Assembly (NCBI RefSeq): GCF_040869045.1
Contig: NC_090320.1
Coordinates: forward strand, 144,606,941-144,670,940
Source: Eurosta solidaginis
Lineage: Eukaryota > Arthropoda > Insecta > Diptera > Tephritidae
Direction of reading: 5' to 3'
Length of the DNA: 64,000 bases
Shown here: positions 9,330 through 20,949 of the stretch, one piece after another
Position numbering within the stretch: the first letter of the stretch is position 1
Layout: the number at the start of each line of letters is the position of its first letter
Translations under genes and position numbers: made by a program
Notes under the pieces: model-generated
The model's input: only the letters and a program-made list of their open reading frames with translations
What the model was told of the DNA's origin: nothing
Database searches by the model: none

Positions 9330-10281
9330 ATGGAAAAAAGCTCGAAAAAGCCAATTAATAAAAAAATAAAAATGTATCCGTGTAGTTTTTGTGAAAAGAT
9401 ATATTCTCGGAAGAGGAGTTTATATAACATATTACAATGAAACCTCAAGTTATAAAAAAGCCCCCATTTTTTGCCAGCAATGTAAAATTCAAGTATTGTA
9501 TGTATAATGTAAATAGTAATGTTAAATGTATTAACGCTATGTTTAATAATCGTATTGAGACATACATTTTGGAAAACAACAACCCAATGATTTAATTGTT
9601 GAAAATTTGTTTGAAAAACATTTTAATAAATTATCTGCACTTTTACACAAATCTATAGAAAAGCATGAAAGCATCAAATTTAACTTTGAGTTATTTTGTA
9701 AATATATTCAAATAAAAGAAAATATTGAAGAATTCGCTATAATGTCACACCAAACATTAATGACTGAAGCATTTATGGAGAACAATAATGTTGGTGAAAT
9801 AATTTAGGAAAAGTTTAGTAAATTGATTGAAAAAATGAAAACATTTCAAGAGCGAGATAGTGGTTGGACTCTAAGTGAAATTATTCATCTGGAAGTAAAC
9901 ATAAATAAATACCAACCAATTAGAGGCTCATTATATATACCACTACCAAAAGTAATAGCAGATAAAAAATTTTGTATTAATATTGTTAACAATGATATAT
10001 ATTACTTTAAGTGGGCCATAATTTCATCTATTTACCAACCCTCAAAAAATAGAGAAAGGTGTTCTTCATATTACATTAGAAATATCCAAGATTCCATTAT
10101 AACTTTAATTAATGATAAAGTAGTCAATTTTGAAAATTTAAGTTTCCCATTACAAATAAAAGATATTGAAATATTTGAATCAAATAATCCAGATATTAGT
10201 GTAAATGTGTTTGGTATAGAAGACAATTTGGTAGTAGGACCCTATTATTTAATAAAAGAATAAAAATCACATCACATTCAT
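9330..10281 (+). pseudogene. Polinton-type protein-primed DNA polymerase, N-terminal part
   Basis: It starts at ATG 9330. A short block has an incomplete C2H2 finger (YPCSFCEKIYSRKRSL), then come two blocks in one frame, 9607-9807 and 9823-10263, separated by a single TAG. The second block has SGWTLSEI, YQPIRGSLYIPLPK and NVFGIEDN, the N-terminal region found before the exonuclease domain of Maverick/Polinton family B polymerases. The gene is cut at about 10281 by LINE C and resumes at about 16220. The stop is present in both arms, so it predates the inverted duplication. This enzyme would replicate the element using a protein primer; here it is a relic. Confidence 0.8.
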
Positions 10282-10497
10282 CCTTGCTTGCCTCTTTCAT
10301 CGCGGACGTGGTTTTATTTGCTCCTTTACACCTGTGATTTTGTAAATAGTTTTTATTTCAATTTTTTGCCTACATGGGTTTTAATGGATAGTGACACTTA
10401 AAATCTTATATTCGAAATATATCGTAATCATTAATGGGATAGTGATTATATAATTTTAATAATTAATAATTAAAAAATTAAATACTCCCAACCAACA

Positions 10498-11950
10498 ATG
10501 CCATGTTTGAGTGCGAATAAGGTTGAGAGAACGCATTCGAAAGTGCAGTGTGGCAAGTGCAATGAACTCCACCACCTAGAATGTGTTAAAATCCGCCCAG
10601 CTGATCTTGATTATCTACTCAAGAGCGGTCAAGATTTCATTTGTAGTGGCTGTGTTGATGCCCGTCGAAATTCTCTCCGCTCACCACCACTCACCATCAA
10701 TTTGAATGATTCTAACTTTAATAGTGCTGCCGTTGCGGTTTTTCCTACTAACACCAACAACACTTCTGCTCAACCATCAATAGACAATGCCGACATTAAT
10801 AGAGATGATATTGATGAAATTGCCGCTCTTAAAGAGGAAAATAACAAACTTGTTGCTGTCATTAATTCTCTTCGCGCCGACATTACCTCACTTACTGTCC
10901 AATCAGAGTCGATTCTTGCAGAGGTTCGCTCCATGCATAGTAAGCTTTGCATTGATGACTTACGTTTAGTTGTCTCCTGGCTAAGCAAAGAAATAGAGGT
11001 AATTCGCAAATACAAAAATTGTTTTTGTACCAATGTACTCCCACATGCCAATACATCTATTAGTACTGCTAATTCTCTTGGCTCGACTGATGCCACTGCC
11101 AGGGATTTGTCTATATCAGCCGTACCTACGCACATATCATCATCTAAGAGTGATAAACACGCTCTCGCCTCTGTAGATGTCAATGCTACTGATAAAACAT
11201 CAACTAATTTCTCGCCATAGTTGCTCACTTTGTCTATTGGCCCTCTTTCATATGCTGTCGTTGCCGCTGCCACGGACTCTCTCAATATCTCTGCTGCGAC
11301 TGTCTCAACTGTCGCCTTACCTGTGAACTCTACTGACTTAGCTGCATCTAACCCTCTTAGCGACGCAGCTAACGTCAATAACAGCGGTTCCGCACAGTGG
11401 AACAGTGTACGTAGAAACAAGCACAATAACCGGAAACATTTTAAAATTCCGGTTAATATGTGGGAATAACCCGTCTGCAACCGTGAAAACTACACTTTCA
11501 TCTAATATTCGCCAATCGTCCAATTCTTTGTCTGCCGCGGTTGATAATGTTTCTGATGTATCTCTAAATCCAAAACCCGCCCCTAATGGCAGGCCGAAAA
11601 ACCGCATGGGTGCCATTGGCGTGATAATTGGTGAGAACTCCAATACTGAACTTGCGGTAGTAACTGCGAATAAATGGATCCATCTCTCAACCTTTAAGCT
11701 GTCAGTCACTGCTGATTCCATAATTGCTTATGTAGCTAATAACGCTAAAATTGACGCCAGTCAAATTGCTTGTTTCCGTTTGATTAAAAAGGATGCCGAA
11801 ATTGACAAGCTCAAGAAAATAAACTTTAAACTTGGAGTCCCGCCCTCCCTTTTGAACAGCGTTCTAAATCCAGCGCCGGCTGACGTTAGAGTCAAAGCCT
11901 TTCGCAATCGTCGAAGATCAGTTTATGAGGTGGGTTTGGTCAAAGGCTGA
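10498..11950 (+). pseudogene. LINE C ORF1 (PHD-like finger and coiled coil)
   Basis: It begins at ATG 10498. Cys/His residues at about residues 18-60 (QCGKCNELHHLEC, then ICSGC) form a PHD-like zinc finger typical of CR1/jockey ORF1 proteins. Residues ~105-160 are heptad-rich (IAALKEENNKLVAVINSL), a likely coiled coil for trimerisation. The remainder is Ser/Thr/Ala-rich. An in-frame TAG at 11218-11220 and a frameshift near 11405-11469 split it; the C-terminal block 11405-11950 is basic. It would bind LINE RNA. A 236-aa frame on the opposite strand (10770-11480) is a shadow. The right arm (50874-52326) has identical translations. Confidence 0.75.
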
Positions 11951-13004
11951 GGTATGCTCAAGTCAATCCAGAGTCGGATGGAGGTCCCACTTCCCCCGCC
12001 TAAATAAATACACAGTGAATTAGTGTTTTGATTTCGAACACACACACACGCGGCTCTTGGGCTAAAATATCCACAACCTTGAATCCAGAAGAGAGAGAGA
12101 GAGAGAGATGTTCACTACGTAGTATCGCTGATATTATAATCCAAGGACGACGGCTTTCCGCAGGGAGAGATAGAGTGCTAGCTAGTGGTGGTCGAGAGGG
12201 TGGAGACGACGGTGGCTCTCGCTAAGGGGTGCTAACGGCGGTAGTAGTGACGGCGGTAGTTAGGATCACGCCCGAAGAGAGAGTACTGTATGACGGTGGC
12301 TCTCATCAAATAGCTATGACAACGGGTGGCTAGGCTTCGGGATGGGATGTCCGTGGATCGGGATTGTGATGATGATGGTACCTACGGCGAAGTGTCTATA
12401 TTAGTATGAGACTAACTAACTACAATATATTGGCTCGGGTATTCTGCTAGGGTAGTAGGGGAGTTTGTCCCGCCGCAGGCGTTGGGAAGTGTTCCGCGGG
12501 GTGTCCGATAAGCAGGGGGGGGGGGGGGGCGTACCATCGGTGGAACCGACCTTGTAACGCACCCTCCTAACCCAAAGGGCACCCCTTGTCGACCGCCAGT
12601 GGCGGCCGACACGCACTTCACTTACCTACGGCGAAGTGTGCCTGGTGTATTCCGGCCAATCATTTTATTCATAGGTAACTATGAACACGTTGGGAATTAT
12701 GCTCGCATTGTCGCGCACAGCGCGCCACGAATGAAAATTCCCAAGCATTGAGCGTTCACCATCGCTGGCTTGCTTTGTGCTTGCGCGATGGTTGTTGGGC
12801 CGGTATGTATGTATATATGTATATCGGTACATACACTACTAGGGGTGGGCAGTAAATGGAAAATATGATGTTAGGGGTGGTCGCTAAATAGGAAATAGAT
12901 ATTGTGGCGTAGCATTTGCTACGTTACAAGTTCCTGTAACCAAGGAGGTTTAGCAATTAGCTGACCATCACGTTCATAAGGACTTAAAGATTTATTTTCA
13001 AAAT
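11951..13004. other. GC-rich block between LINE C ORFs
   Basis: No credible gene. Notable items: (GA)n at about 12090-12108, two copies of TACCTACGGCGAAGTGT (12379-12395 and 12623-12639), a run of 15 G at 12515-12529 (7 in the right arm), and TATG simple repeats near 12805-12830. It is more GC-rich than the LINE ORFs around it, so an extra nested insertion is possible, but I could not define ends. Confidence 0.45.
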
Positions 13005-14117
13005 ATGGGTGGTATGCGCCCTAAGTCAGAAGCAGTCCGTACCTTTAGTTCGAGCTTGAATTTTGATGTTTTTATTTTAATCGAAACCTGGCTTAATCCA
13101 GATTTTTATGATTATGAATTTTTTGACTCTAAATTATTCAACGTTTTTCGCAAGGACCGGGATGCTGATAAAACAGGCCGATCTTTGGGAGGCGATATAC
13201 TACTTGCTGTGCATCGTAGCTTGAGATCCTTTGAAATCAATCTAAATAATCCTGATACTATCCTGGATCAGATGTGTATATGCATCAACGGTTCGTCAAC
13301 CTACGGATCGTTATATATTATTGGATCTTATATATCCCCTGGCAGTACGTCTGATATTTATAAAGCACATACTGCTAACATTGTAAATATTGTGCATAAT
13401 AAGTTAGCGGGAAATCACCTATGCGTTCTTGGCGACTTCAAACTTCCCAATGTAGCATGGTGTGGCAGCTACTCTAAACTTGATTTGATACCAACTAATA
13501 TTACTTCGGCGACTGAATCTTATTGTATCGACAATATCTGAAGTCTTGATCTTATTCAAATTAATAGTTTTACTAACAAGCTTAATAGAATTCTTGATCT
13601 CGCCTTCGTTAGTACAACTATCAATGCAACAATATCCGAACGTTCTTTTCCTATTTCACCTGCTGATCGACATCATGTTCCGTTGTGTCTGAAGGTCCAA
13701 TTTTACGAGTTTGTTGCGTTTAAATTAGACAACCAAATATCCTTTAAGTTTCAGTCCTGCGACTTCCAAAAACTTAATGCCTGCTTCCTAAATACTTGTT
13801 GGGACGCTCTTTTTTCTGGGAGGGATATTAATGATTGTTACACTACTTTTACGTCACATATCTTGGGTATTTGCTCGAAGAATATTCCAATTATTAAAAA
13901 GAGGACTTATAAACTTCCCTGGTATACTCATGGTCCGAAAAGGCTAAAGAATCAGCGAAATAAGTGGCACAAAAAATTCCTGAAATCCAAGGATCAAATC
14001 CATTTTGGACTTTATACCCAACTATCTAAGAAGTTTAACTGCCTTAACAAATTTCTGTATAATAAATATATACTTGGGGTTGAATCAAACATTAAGTATA
14101 ATCCCAAAAATTTCTGA
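13005..14117 (+). pseudogene. LINE C ORF2 endonuclease region
   Basis: Block 13005-13541 carries endonuclease-type motifs: FDVFILIETWL (catalytic Glu), GGDILLAVHR and CVLGDFKLPNVAW (Asp position; the usual Asn is replaced by Lys). A stop at 13539-13541 separates it from the SDH-like region (PADRHHVP, about 13660-13680, also degenerate) and from block 13683-14117, the linker to the RT (KKRTYKLPWYTHGPKRLKNQRNKW). Several stops and altered catalytic residues show decay. In the family this domain nicks target DNA. Confidence 0.75.
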
Positions 14118-14295
14118 CATTTTATCAAATCTAAAAAAAGTGGTGTTGGGGGCCTGCTGGTGTTTGCCTGGGTGATAAGCTTGCTCTCTTCCCGTAGACA
14201 TTGCAAACTTATTTGCCAAATTTTTTCAATCCAACTTCACAGTTGATGGGGTTGTTTTACCAAACTATGTTTGTCATTCTGACGGTGAATCAGCC

Positions 14296-16167
14296 TTGAA
14301 TTTCAATGACCTACGGCTTACCACAATCGACGTTATTAACGGTATCAATAGTCTGAAAAACTCTACTCAGACTGATCGTGATGGTATTAGTACCGCCCTC
14401 CTCAAAAATTGCCCTGCTATTGTAGCCCCACTATTGGCCATGTTTATAAAAAAAAAAATAAATGTAAGGCGCGATAACATCCGAAGAGATCTAAGGCCGA
14501 GCTTCTCTTCCAATTTGTGTCGTGCCCCAATGATTTTCCCTACAAATTGGCTGGACGGGACCTACATGTTTTATGCCGACTCCGAACGGCATCTGCTAGG
14601 CAGATGAGTTTTCACTGAGAGATTTTCATGGCAGAAATACACCCGGAGTGCTTGCCAAAAACTGCCGAGGGGCGACCCCGCGTAGAAAACGTTTCTTCTG
14701 ATTGAAAAACCTTATTTCTAAAATTTTGATGTTGCTTTGCCCGGGGTGTGAACCCAGGGCCTACGGTGTAGTAGGCGGAGCACGCAACCATCACACCATG
14801 CCAGGCCATGTTTAACCAATCTCTAAGTTCTGGTGTCTTTGCAGATACCTGAAGACTTGCATACATTTCCCCAATTTTCAAAAATGTCAAAAAGGATGAT
14901 GCTTCTAATTATAGGCCAATATTTAAGCTATCTATCATTTCTAAACTTTTCGAAGGGATTGTTAAGGATAAAATGTATTTTGCCGCAGAAAATTTGTTAC
15001 TACCAAACCAGCATGGCTTTGTTGTAGGAAGGCCTACCGTCACAAACTTAGCCTTGTTTAGTGAATATTGCATTGATGCGTTTTCTTCAAGCTATCAAGT
15101 TGATTGCATTTATACCGACTTCTCTAAAGAATTTGACAAAGGTATCTTACAATATGCTACTACGTAAACTCGCTTCCCTCCGTATTTCTCAAGTGGTTGT
15201 ATTCCTACCTAAGTAACAGACGCTGCATGGTCTCTATTGAGGGTGTATTTCCAACTCTTTTACTGCCACCTCTGGGGAACCCCAAGGGAGCATCATAGGT
15301 CCTCTTCTTTTCATTTTATTCATCAATGATATAGGAAATTATTTTGTGTCAGCGGAGTTCTTACTTTACGCTGATGACCTAAAAGTTTTCTCCAGTATTA
15401 AAAATAGTGGTGACGCTCAGCGTCTCCAAGAAGACTTAGATAGATTAGCAATTTGGTGCCGTAATTCGCGTCTATCTCTCAATCTCAAAAAGTGCTTTCG
15501 TGTTACATTTTCCAAAATTCGCAATGTTTTACCAACGATATATACTATCTCGGGTACTCCCCTCCTTGATGAGATTAAAGACTTAGGGGTTATCTTTGAC
15601 TCCTCGTTCTCCTTTCAATAACCATATTAACTATGTAATTTCAAGCGCGTGTGCTTCCTTAGGTTTCGTGAGGCGTAAAGCACCAACTTCTCAGATCCCT
15701 ATACCTTGAAATTGCTATACTCATCGTTTGTTCGTTCCAAACTGAAATATGCTGCATTTATTTGGAGACCCTGGATTGAGCGAGTACAAAAGATATTCCT
15801 AAAATTTTGCCTAAGATCCTTACATTTCTCAGACCCAGTCCCTTCTTATCATTCCCGCTTGCTGCTAATTAATTTGAAACCATTAGAGCTCAGAAGGTCA
15901 ACCCTTTCCTTGTCTTTCATTTTCGGAGTTGTTAATGGAGATATTGATTGCTCCTCTTTACTGCACGCGATTAATTTTCTTATTCCAACGAGGTCTCTTC
16001 GTTCTCATAACACCTTTTTTATTAAACATAAGTCTACTAACTATGCGATAAATGCTCCATTGTCGCGCTCTCTACGTGAACTTAATGAGATCTCGAATTC
16101 TATTATGCTTGATTTTTCTTATCCAAAGTCCATTTTTCTAATTTACTTAACTCTGTTTTGTAGCTAG
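14296..16167 (+). pseudogene. LINE C ORF2 reverse transcriptase, split by a SINE
   Basis: RT pieces in order: DRDGISTALLKNC (14360s), then the SINE at 14447-14803, then NYRP-like text, LPNQHGFVVGRPTV, YTDFSKEFDKG (motif A, Ala replaced by Glu), IGPLLFILFINDI, LLYADDLKVFSSI (motif C, about 15362-15400), and a C-terminal region 15706-16167. Frames change at about 15165 and 15620. The order and C-terminal layout fit CR1/jockey-type ORF2. It is non-functional. The right-arm copy is further split by LINE D. Confidence 0.8.
14447..14803 (-). mobile_element. tRNA-derived SINE inserted in LINE C RT
   Basis: Flanked by an 11-bp duplication GGCCATGTTTA (14436-14446 and 14804-14814). On the minus strand the head is tRNA-like: an A-box-like TGGTGTGATGGTTG, and a B box GGTTCACACCC about 30 bp later, the internal RNA polymerase III promoter. 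The tail is T-rich/A-rich (ATTTATTTTTTTTT) after GCGCCTTAC. It is inserted antisense to the LINE. The right-arm copy is 48031-48386, so insertion preceded the inverted duplication. Confidence 0.85.
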
Positions 16168-16219
16168 GCTTAGTTATTTGTTTTAGTCAGTAAGAACCAT
16201 TTAATTAAATTAAATTAAT

Positions 16220-17553
16220 CTTATTTCTTTATACAGTGGTGATTTCAACGAAAGCCATTATGTTTGGATAAAAAATGTAAGTAGATTAATGTGGGTCAAG
16301 TTACAAGACATAAGAATAAATTTTATTTTTGCAATACATGTCTAATACATTTTGATAAGGAAGAAAAATTATTAACCCATAAAAAGCATTGTAGAAAAAT
16401 TGTAACACGCATGCCTACACCTGAGAAAAGAATATTAAAATTTGCAAATTTCAAAAAACAATTAGATGTACCATTTACTATATATGCAGATTTCGAATGT
16501 ATTCTAAAACCAATAGACATTCAAAATTCTAGTAGGACTCAATATGTACAAGAACATATTCCTTATGCCTATTGTTATTTTATTAAGTGCTCATATAATA
16601 ACAAACTTAATCGTTTTAAAATATATAGCGGTGTTGATGCTCCAAAACATTTTTTTAAAAGTATTTTCGATGATGTTTTAGATATTTATCACCTATATTT
16701 CAGTAAAACAGTTAGAATGCATTCATTAACTGCCAATCAACTTAGACGTCAAAACAAGGATATAGTTGTCATATTTGTGGAATGGAACTTTTATTAAATG
16801 ATAGGGTAGCAGACCATTGCCATTTAACTGGTATAGAGGTCCAGCATATAATAAATGTAATTTAGAATATCAGATAAAATTTTATTCCAATATTTTTTTA
16901 TAATTTCTCTAAATATGATTGTCATTTATTTATTAAAGATTTGTCATCTGTAGAGGGGGATATAAATATTATTCCCTTAAACAAAGAGTTGTATATTTCA
17001 ATATCAAAGAGAATATATGTTAATAATAAAGATACCATTGAACTTAGGTTTGTAGATTCATTTCGATTCATGCCTTCTAGCTTAGACAGTTTAGCTAAGA
17101 ATTTATGTAATAATGATGAAACGTAAAGGGATTTTCCCATATGACTACTTAGATTCAGAAGAACGTCTCAACGAAACACAATTACCTGATCGTTCACATT
17201 TCTTTAATAAATTATCAAATGAATCGTGTAGTATCGATGATTATCAGCATGCTCAAAATGTTTGGACAACATCTAATTGTTCCAATTTATAACATTATTT
17301 ATTATTATATCTAAAAGTAGATGTGCTACTCCTCAGTGACATTTTTGAAAATTTTAGAAAATTATGTAAAGGAATTTATCGACTAGACCCTAGTCCATAT
17401 TATACATCTCCAGGATTATCTTGGGACGCAATGCTCAAAATAACTAGAATAGAATTAGAATTGTTTACTGATGAAAACATGCATAATTTTATAATGTCGG
17501 GAATTAGGGGCGGGATTGTTCAATGTTGCAAACGGCGTTCAGTTGCTAACAAT
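16220..17553 (+). pseudogene. Polinton-type DNA polymerase, exonuclease half
   Basis: It resumes after LINE C with HYVWIKNVSRL, then (after a frameshift at about 16290) FYFCNTCLIHFDKEEKL, a zinc-finger-like Cys/His pair. YADFECIL (about 16483-16506) is exonuclease motif I. The next frames carry RFVDSFRFMPSSLDSLAKNL (16941-17126), KGIFPYDYLDSEE, and from 17323 VLLLSDIFENFRKLC, LDPSPYYT, GLSWDAMLK and MSGIRGGIVQCC, the conserved run leading into the polymerase palm. Frameshifts or stops occur near 16797, 17126 and 17290. The block is cut at 17553 by the left-only TIR element. Confidence 0.85.
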
Positions 17554-17961
17554 AGCCGTGTTTTTTAACACGCGTATATCCGTTTACGCTTAAACTTTAT
17601 ATTGACTGCTAAGGGACAAACTATAAATACACCTCTGAAATTGCTGCTCATAAATTTTGTCCTACTAAATTTCAATACGCATTATACTCAGATGTAACTG
17701 AAATATGTGTCTTTGTGTCACCCTCTACACTAATTCTATGTATTCTATGTGTGTCCACAATTCATCGCAACTGATTCAGCTATATGTTATACCCTATGGC
17801 CATCAGAGCGTTGCGTCTCCGCTTTTCGGTACACCGTGTTGCTGTAGCTAGTTGTTTAACCACAGCCGCTAGATTGGTCTCCTAAGCATTATCTAAGCGA
17901 AGATAGGCGTTTTTTAACACCCGCAAACGAAACGTATACGCGCGTGTTAAAAAACACGGCT
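17554..17961. mobile_element. Left-arm-only TIR element (MITE-like), 408 bp
   Basis: Its ends are inverted: AGCCGTGTTTTTTAACACG at the left and its complement at 17943-17961, about 21 bp matching. It is flanked by AAT (17551-17553 and 17962-17964). The right arm (about 41525-41530) has the uninterrupted pre-insertion sequence, so the element arrived after the arms separated. There is no coding capacity. The 3-bp duplication and TIR suggest a non-autonomous DNA transposon; superfamily unassigned. Confidence 0.85.
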
Positions 17962-17964
17962 AAT

Positions 17965-19263
17965 AAATATTTAAGTGATTACGATGAGAATAAGGCTTCA
18001 AATTATATAATTTATTTCGATGTTAATAATTTATATGGTTATGCTATGTCATAATATCTCCCTCATAATAATTTTGAATGGAATGAAAACGTAGAGGAGT
18101 TTGACGCTTTTAGCATACCAGACGATTCTTTAGTCGGATACATATTAGAAGTAGATTTAGATTATCCCATAACCACTCACAATATTCATAATGATTTATC
18201 ATTTTGTTTTGAAAATAAAAAAGTTGGCTCAATGAAAAACTCAAAGTTGATTGGTGATTTGAGAAACAAAATAAAATATATTATTCATTATAGAAATTTA
18301 CAACAATTTATTAAACATGGACTTGTATTAAAGAAAATTCATAGAATTCTACAATTTAATCAATCAGATTGGCTAAAAAAATATATTGATTTAAATAATT
18401 ATCATAGAACATTAGCAGGAAATAACTTTGAGGAAAATTTCTTTAAATTATTGAATAATGCTGTGTATGGGAAAACTATGGAAAATGTAGATAAAAGAGT
18501 AGATGTTAAATTAGTACAAGATTGGGAGAATACTAGTACTGGGGGAAGAGGTAGGAAAAAATTAGGTGCTAGTACCTTAATAGCAAAACCAAATTTCCAT
18601 AGTGTAGGCCAATTTTCTAATAATTTAATAGCGATTCAATTGAAACAAGTGTCAATTCTGTACAATAAACCGATTCATATTGGTTTTACCGTATTAGAAC
18701 TTTCTAAATTTAAAATGTTTAGTTTTCATTATGATTACTATATCAAAGAGAAATATAAAAATAATATTGCTTTAAATTATATGGATACTGATTCATTCAT
18801 ATATGATATTCAAACTGATAACTTTTATAATGATATTCGTGATGATATTTCAAAAAATTTCGATACATCCTCATATCCAAAGGAAAATATTTTTTAATTT
18901 TCCTCAGTTGAATAAGAAGGTTCTAGGTATGGTGAAGGATGAATGTAATGGGAAGTTAATAAAAGAGTTTATAGGTTTAAGAGCAAAACTGTATTCATTT
19001 AAAATTGTTAACGATATAAATGAAACTAAAAAAATTAAGGGAATAAAAAAGTGTGTAACGTCTACATTGAGTTTAAGTGATTTTAGAAAAGGTCTGTTGG
19101 AAAATAAATTGTATAATGCATCAATGTAAACATTTAGATCTAAATTGCAAACGGTTTATACGCAAAATATTTATAAAGTAGCTCTAAGCAATATGGATGA
19201 TAAGCGAATTTTACGAGAAAATCATATTGATACTTATGCTTATGGTCATTTCGAAACCTTATA
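17965..19263 (+). pseudogene. Polinton-type DNA polymerase, polymerase half
   Basis: Palm motifs in order: FDVNNLYGYAM (motif A, about 18016-18046), followed by a stop; a continuous frame 18232-18897 with LLNNAVYGKTMENV (motif B) and NYMDTDSFIYDI (motif C, catalytic Asp pair near 18781-18795); a frameshift; then LRAKLYSF (KxY-like) at about 18980. It ends with IDTYAYGHFETL, the usual C-terminal signature, at 19226-19263. All expected catalytic motifs are recognisable, but at least four lesions break the frame. Integrase, ATPase, protease and capsid genes of a full Polinton are not visible nearby. Confidence 0.88.
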
Positions 19264-19792
19264 GTAGTACTTTACTGTAATACATTTAAGAAAAATAATA
19301 ATAATAAACAATTTATATTTTATATAATTTATTTTTATTAAATAAAAATTTTAAACATAATTGACCACACACTACTGTGTTGTATTTTTCTTTCTGCTCA
19401 TAATTGTAATGTATTGGTGGCTTCAGATTATTAACCAGTTCAATCGGTGGCTGTAAATTTCCAAAACTATCAAAATATTCTTTTTAGTTTTTTCTTAATA
19501 CTTCCATGGTCTTAGCAAGATTTACTAATATAGTCATATGAGTATTTGACATGATTTTAAACCAGTTATCGCAAAAATCTGTTACCTATCAGCAGTGTAT
19601 CTGATAAGAATATGCTAAATATGTTACCTATCAGTTGTGTATCTGATAAGAATCTGGTCTGGTATCAATTTTATTTATTTTGAACAGTTATATATTAAAC
19701 TTGACTCGGGGTTTGCTAATAAGGTCACTGTAATATTTAATAATGTTACCAGGTAAGTGTACGGTGTTGGTAGATACGATCGCATTTCACCA
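19264..19792. other. Post-polymerase region, left arm
   Basis: AT-rich. Two tandem copies of GTTACCTATCAG[C/T][A/T]GTGTATC with TGATAAGAAT lie at 19581-19654. Homology to the right arm stops at about 19593, immediately inside the first copy. The right arm instead continues into a different 354-bp block with a small ORF (38260-38487). Confidence 0.5.
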
Positions 19793-20175
19793 TGGAGAGT
19801 GTAGTGTAAACAGCCAACAATTTAATGCCAAATATTTAAATCAGCTAATATGGTACCCTGTAACAAAAATAGTCTAAATGTTCATCAACACATAAAAAAG
19901 CATCTGATAATTGTTCCTGACATAGCCATTCACACGATTCAATACAGGTGTGTGTACAACACACAACCAAACCAAATTTGCATTCCAGCAAATTTGCGAA
20001 CGTTGCATTTCCCACAGAAGTCACAACTCAACACAGGTGTGTAGGTACATATTTTGTATCGAGTTGTATGTAGGTATGTAAGTATGTATGCTTAAGGTAA
20101 ATATGCATGTAAGTATGTATGCTTTAAGTAAATATGTATGTAAGAATATGTTTAGAATAGATTTGATTAAGCTGG
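19793..20175 (+). repeat. Diverged LTR remnant, left arm only
   Basis: It aligns by eye with the LTR at 2004-2417 read on the minus strand: it starts TGGAGAGTGTAGTGTAAA, shares CCAACAATTT, TACCCTGTAACAAAAATAG, CAGGTGTGTGTACAAC and the TATG-rich centre, and ends before the TATAAATAAG region. It is clearly more diverged than the 2004/60400 pair, so it is a separate older or different family copy. Confidence 0.6.
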
Positions 20176-20265
20176 TCAACACTTTTTGAATATGTATGTA
20201 ATAGAAATAGGCTGCAATGACCAAAATTTGCTTTAGTGCAAGTCAAAGGACTCCACCATTCAAGC

Positions 20266-20299
20266 CCTACGTTTCGCTAATCTTCTTAGCTTCTTCAGG
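20266..20299 (-). ncRNA. Penelope-type CTGANGA...GAAA hairpin (hammerhead-like core)
   Basis: On the minus strand: CCTGAAGA, one A, stem GCTAA/TTAGC around a 5-base loop, then GAAACGTAGG. The same layout occurs at three central PLE sites and in the right-arm PLE. It marks a small piece of another PLE 3' end in the left-only block. A hammerhead ribozyme core is CUGANGA-stem-GAAA; the extra base before the stem and the undefined stems I/III leave activity unproven. Confidence 0.45.
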
Positions 20300-20949
20300 G
20301 GCAGACTGCATTTATTAAATAATAGTATAATACACCACAAACAACAACGTTGAACATGAAACATGAAAATAGAAAATTATAGAACTTAAAATTGAAGAAC
20401 TTTTTGTGTAAATATCACATTAAGATAAAAAACTTACAATTTATGTGTATAAATATGTAATTATAATTTACATAATGCACAGTTGTAATTAATACATAAA
20501 TTAAATTCAAGTCAAAATTTAAAATGTTTAGATACCCTTCTCTTTAGGTATACTTGTCAAATTGGACTTTGATCCATAAGTAGAAAAAACCAACAATTAT
20601 AAACATAATAAATAAGCGGATGAAATGTCATAAGTGTCCTCTTTCCTGTTTACAGTTCGGCTTCTGTTTTGCATTATTCGCAAGCTTTCCAGTGTCAATC
20701 TGACTTTTCCTCTTTTTTCTTTGTCTAAGATTTTCGCATTGCTTATGTCAGCTATGTGGCCAGTGGCTGTTGTATGTTGCCAACGGCGAACGTTGTAAAC
20801 TAAGTCCAAGTAGTAGACCATACTGAGGCACCAGATACTATTAAGATCATGCTTCTAATCATCTGCGTAGTTAGTTGCATCAGTTTGCGATATGCCAGCC
20901 GCGCCGACGGTTTAGATAAGGTTTAACAAACTTTTATCTACCATCCCCA
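20300..20949. other. Left-only filler, then gypsy 5' region
   Basis: 20300-20779 is AT-rich, has no right-arm partner and no gene. From 20780 (CAACGGCGAACG) homology with the right arm resumes. A short frame at about 20850-20926 encodes a hydrophobic start (MLLIICVVSC), possibly a decayed leader peptide; function unknown. Confidence 0.35.

Larger units (their letters stand above)
10282..16219 (+). mobile_element. LINE C: CR1/jockey-like LINE inserted in the Polinton polymerase
   Basis: About 5.9 kb with ORF1 (zinc finger and coiled coil), ORF2 (endonuclease and RT), and an ATTAAATTAAATT-type 3' tail at about 16200-16218. Polymerase-like codons lie directly on both sides (before 10281 and from about 16220), which fixes the ends within a few bases. 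I saw no clear target duplication. It contains a SINE (14447-14803) and a GC-rich block between the ORFs. It is present in both arms, so it is older than the inverted duplication. Confidence 0.8.

Noticed and set aside
10770..11480. 236-codon minus-strand ORF (and its mirror 51344-52054)
   Set aside because: Antisense shadow of LINE C ORF1; Ser/Leu/Ala-rich without a domain, while the sense strand has a zinc finger and coiled coil.
14760..14803. A tRNA gene
   Set aside because: The A-box and B-box text is the head of a SINE with target duplications and a tail; no full cloverleaf is evident.
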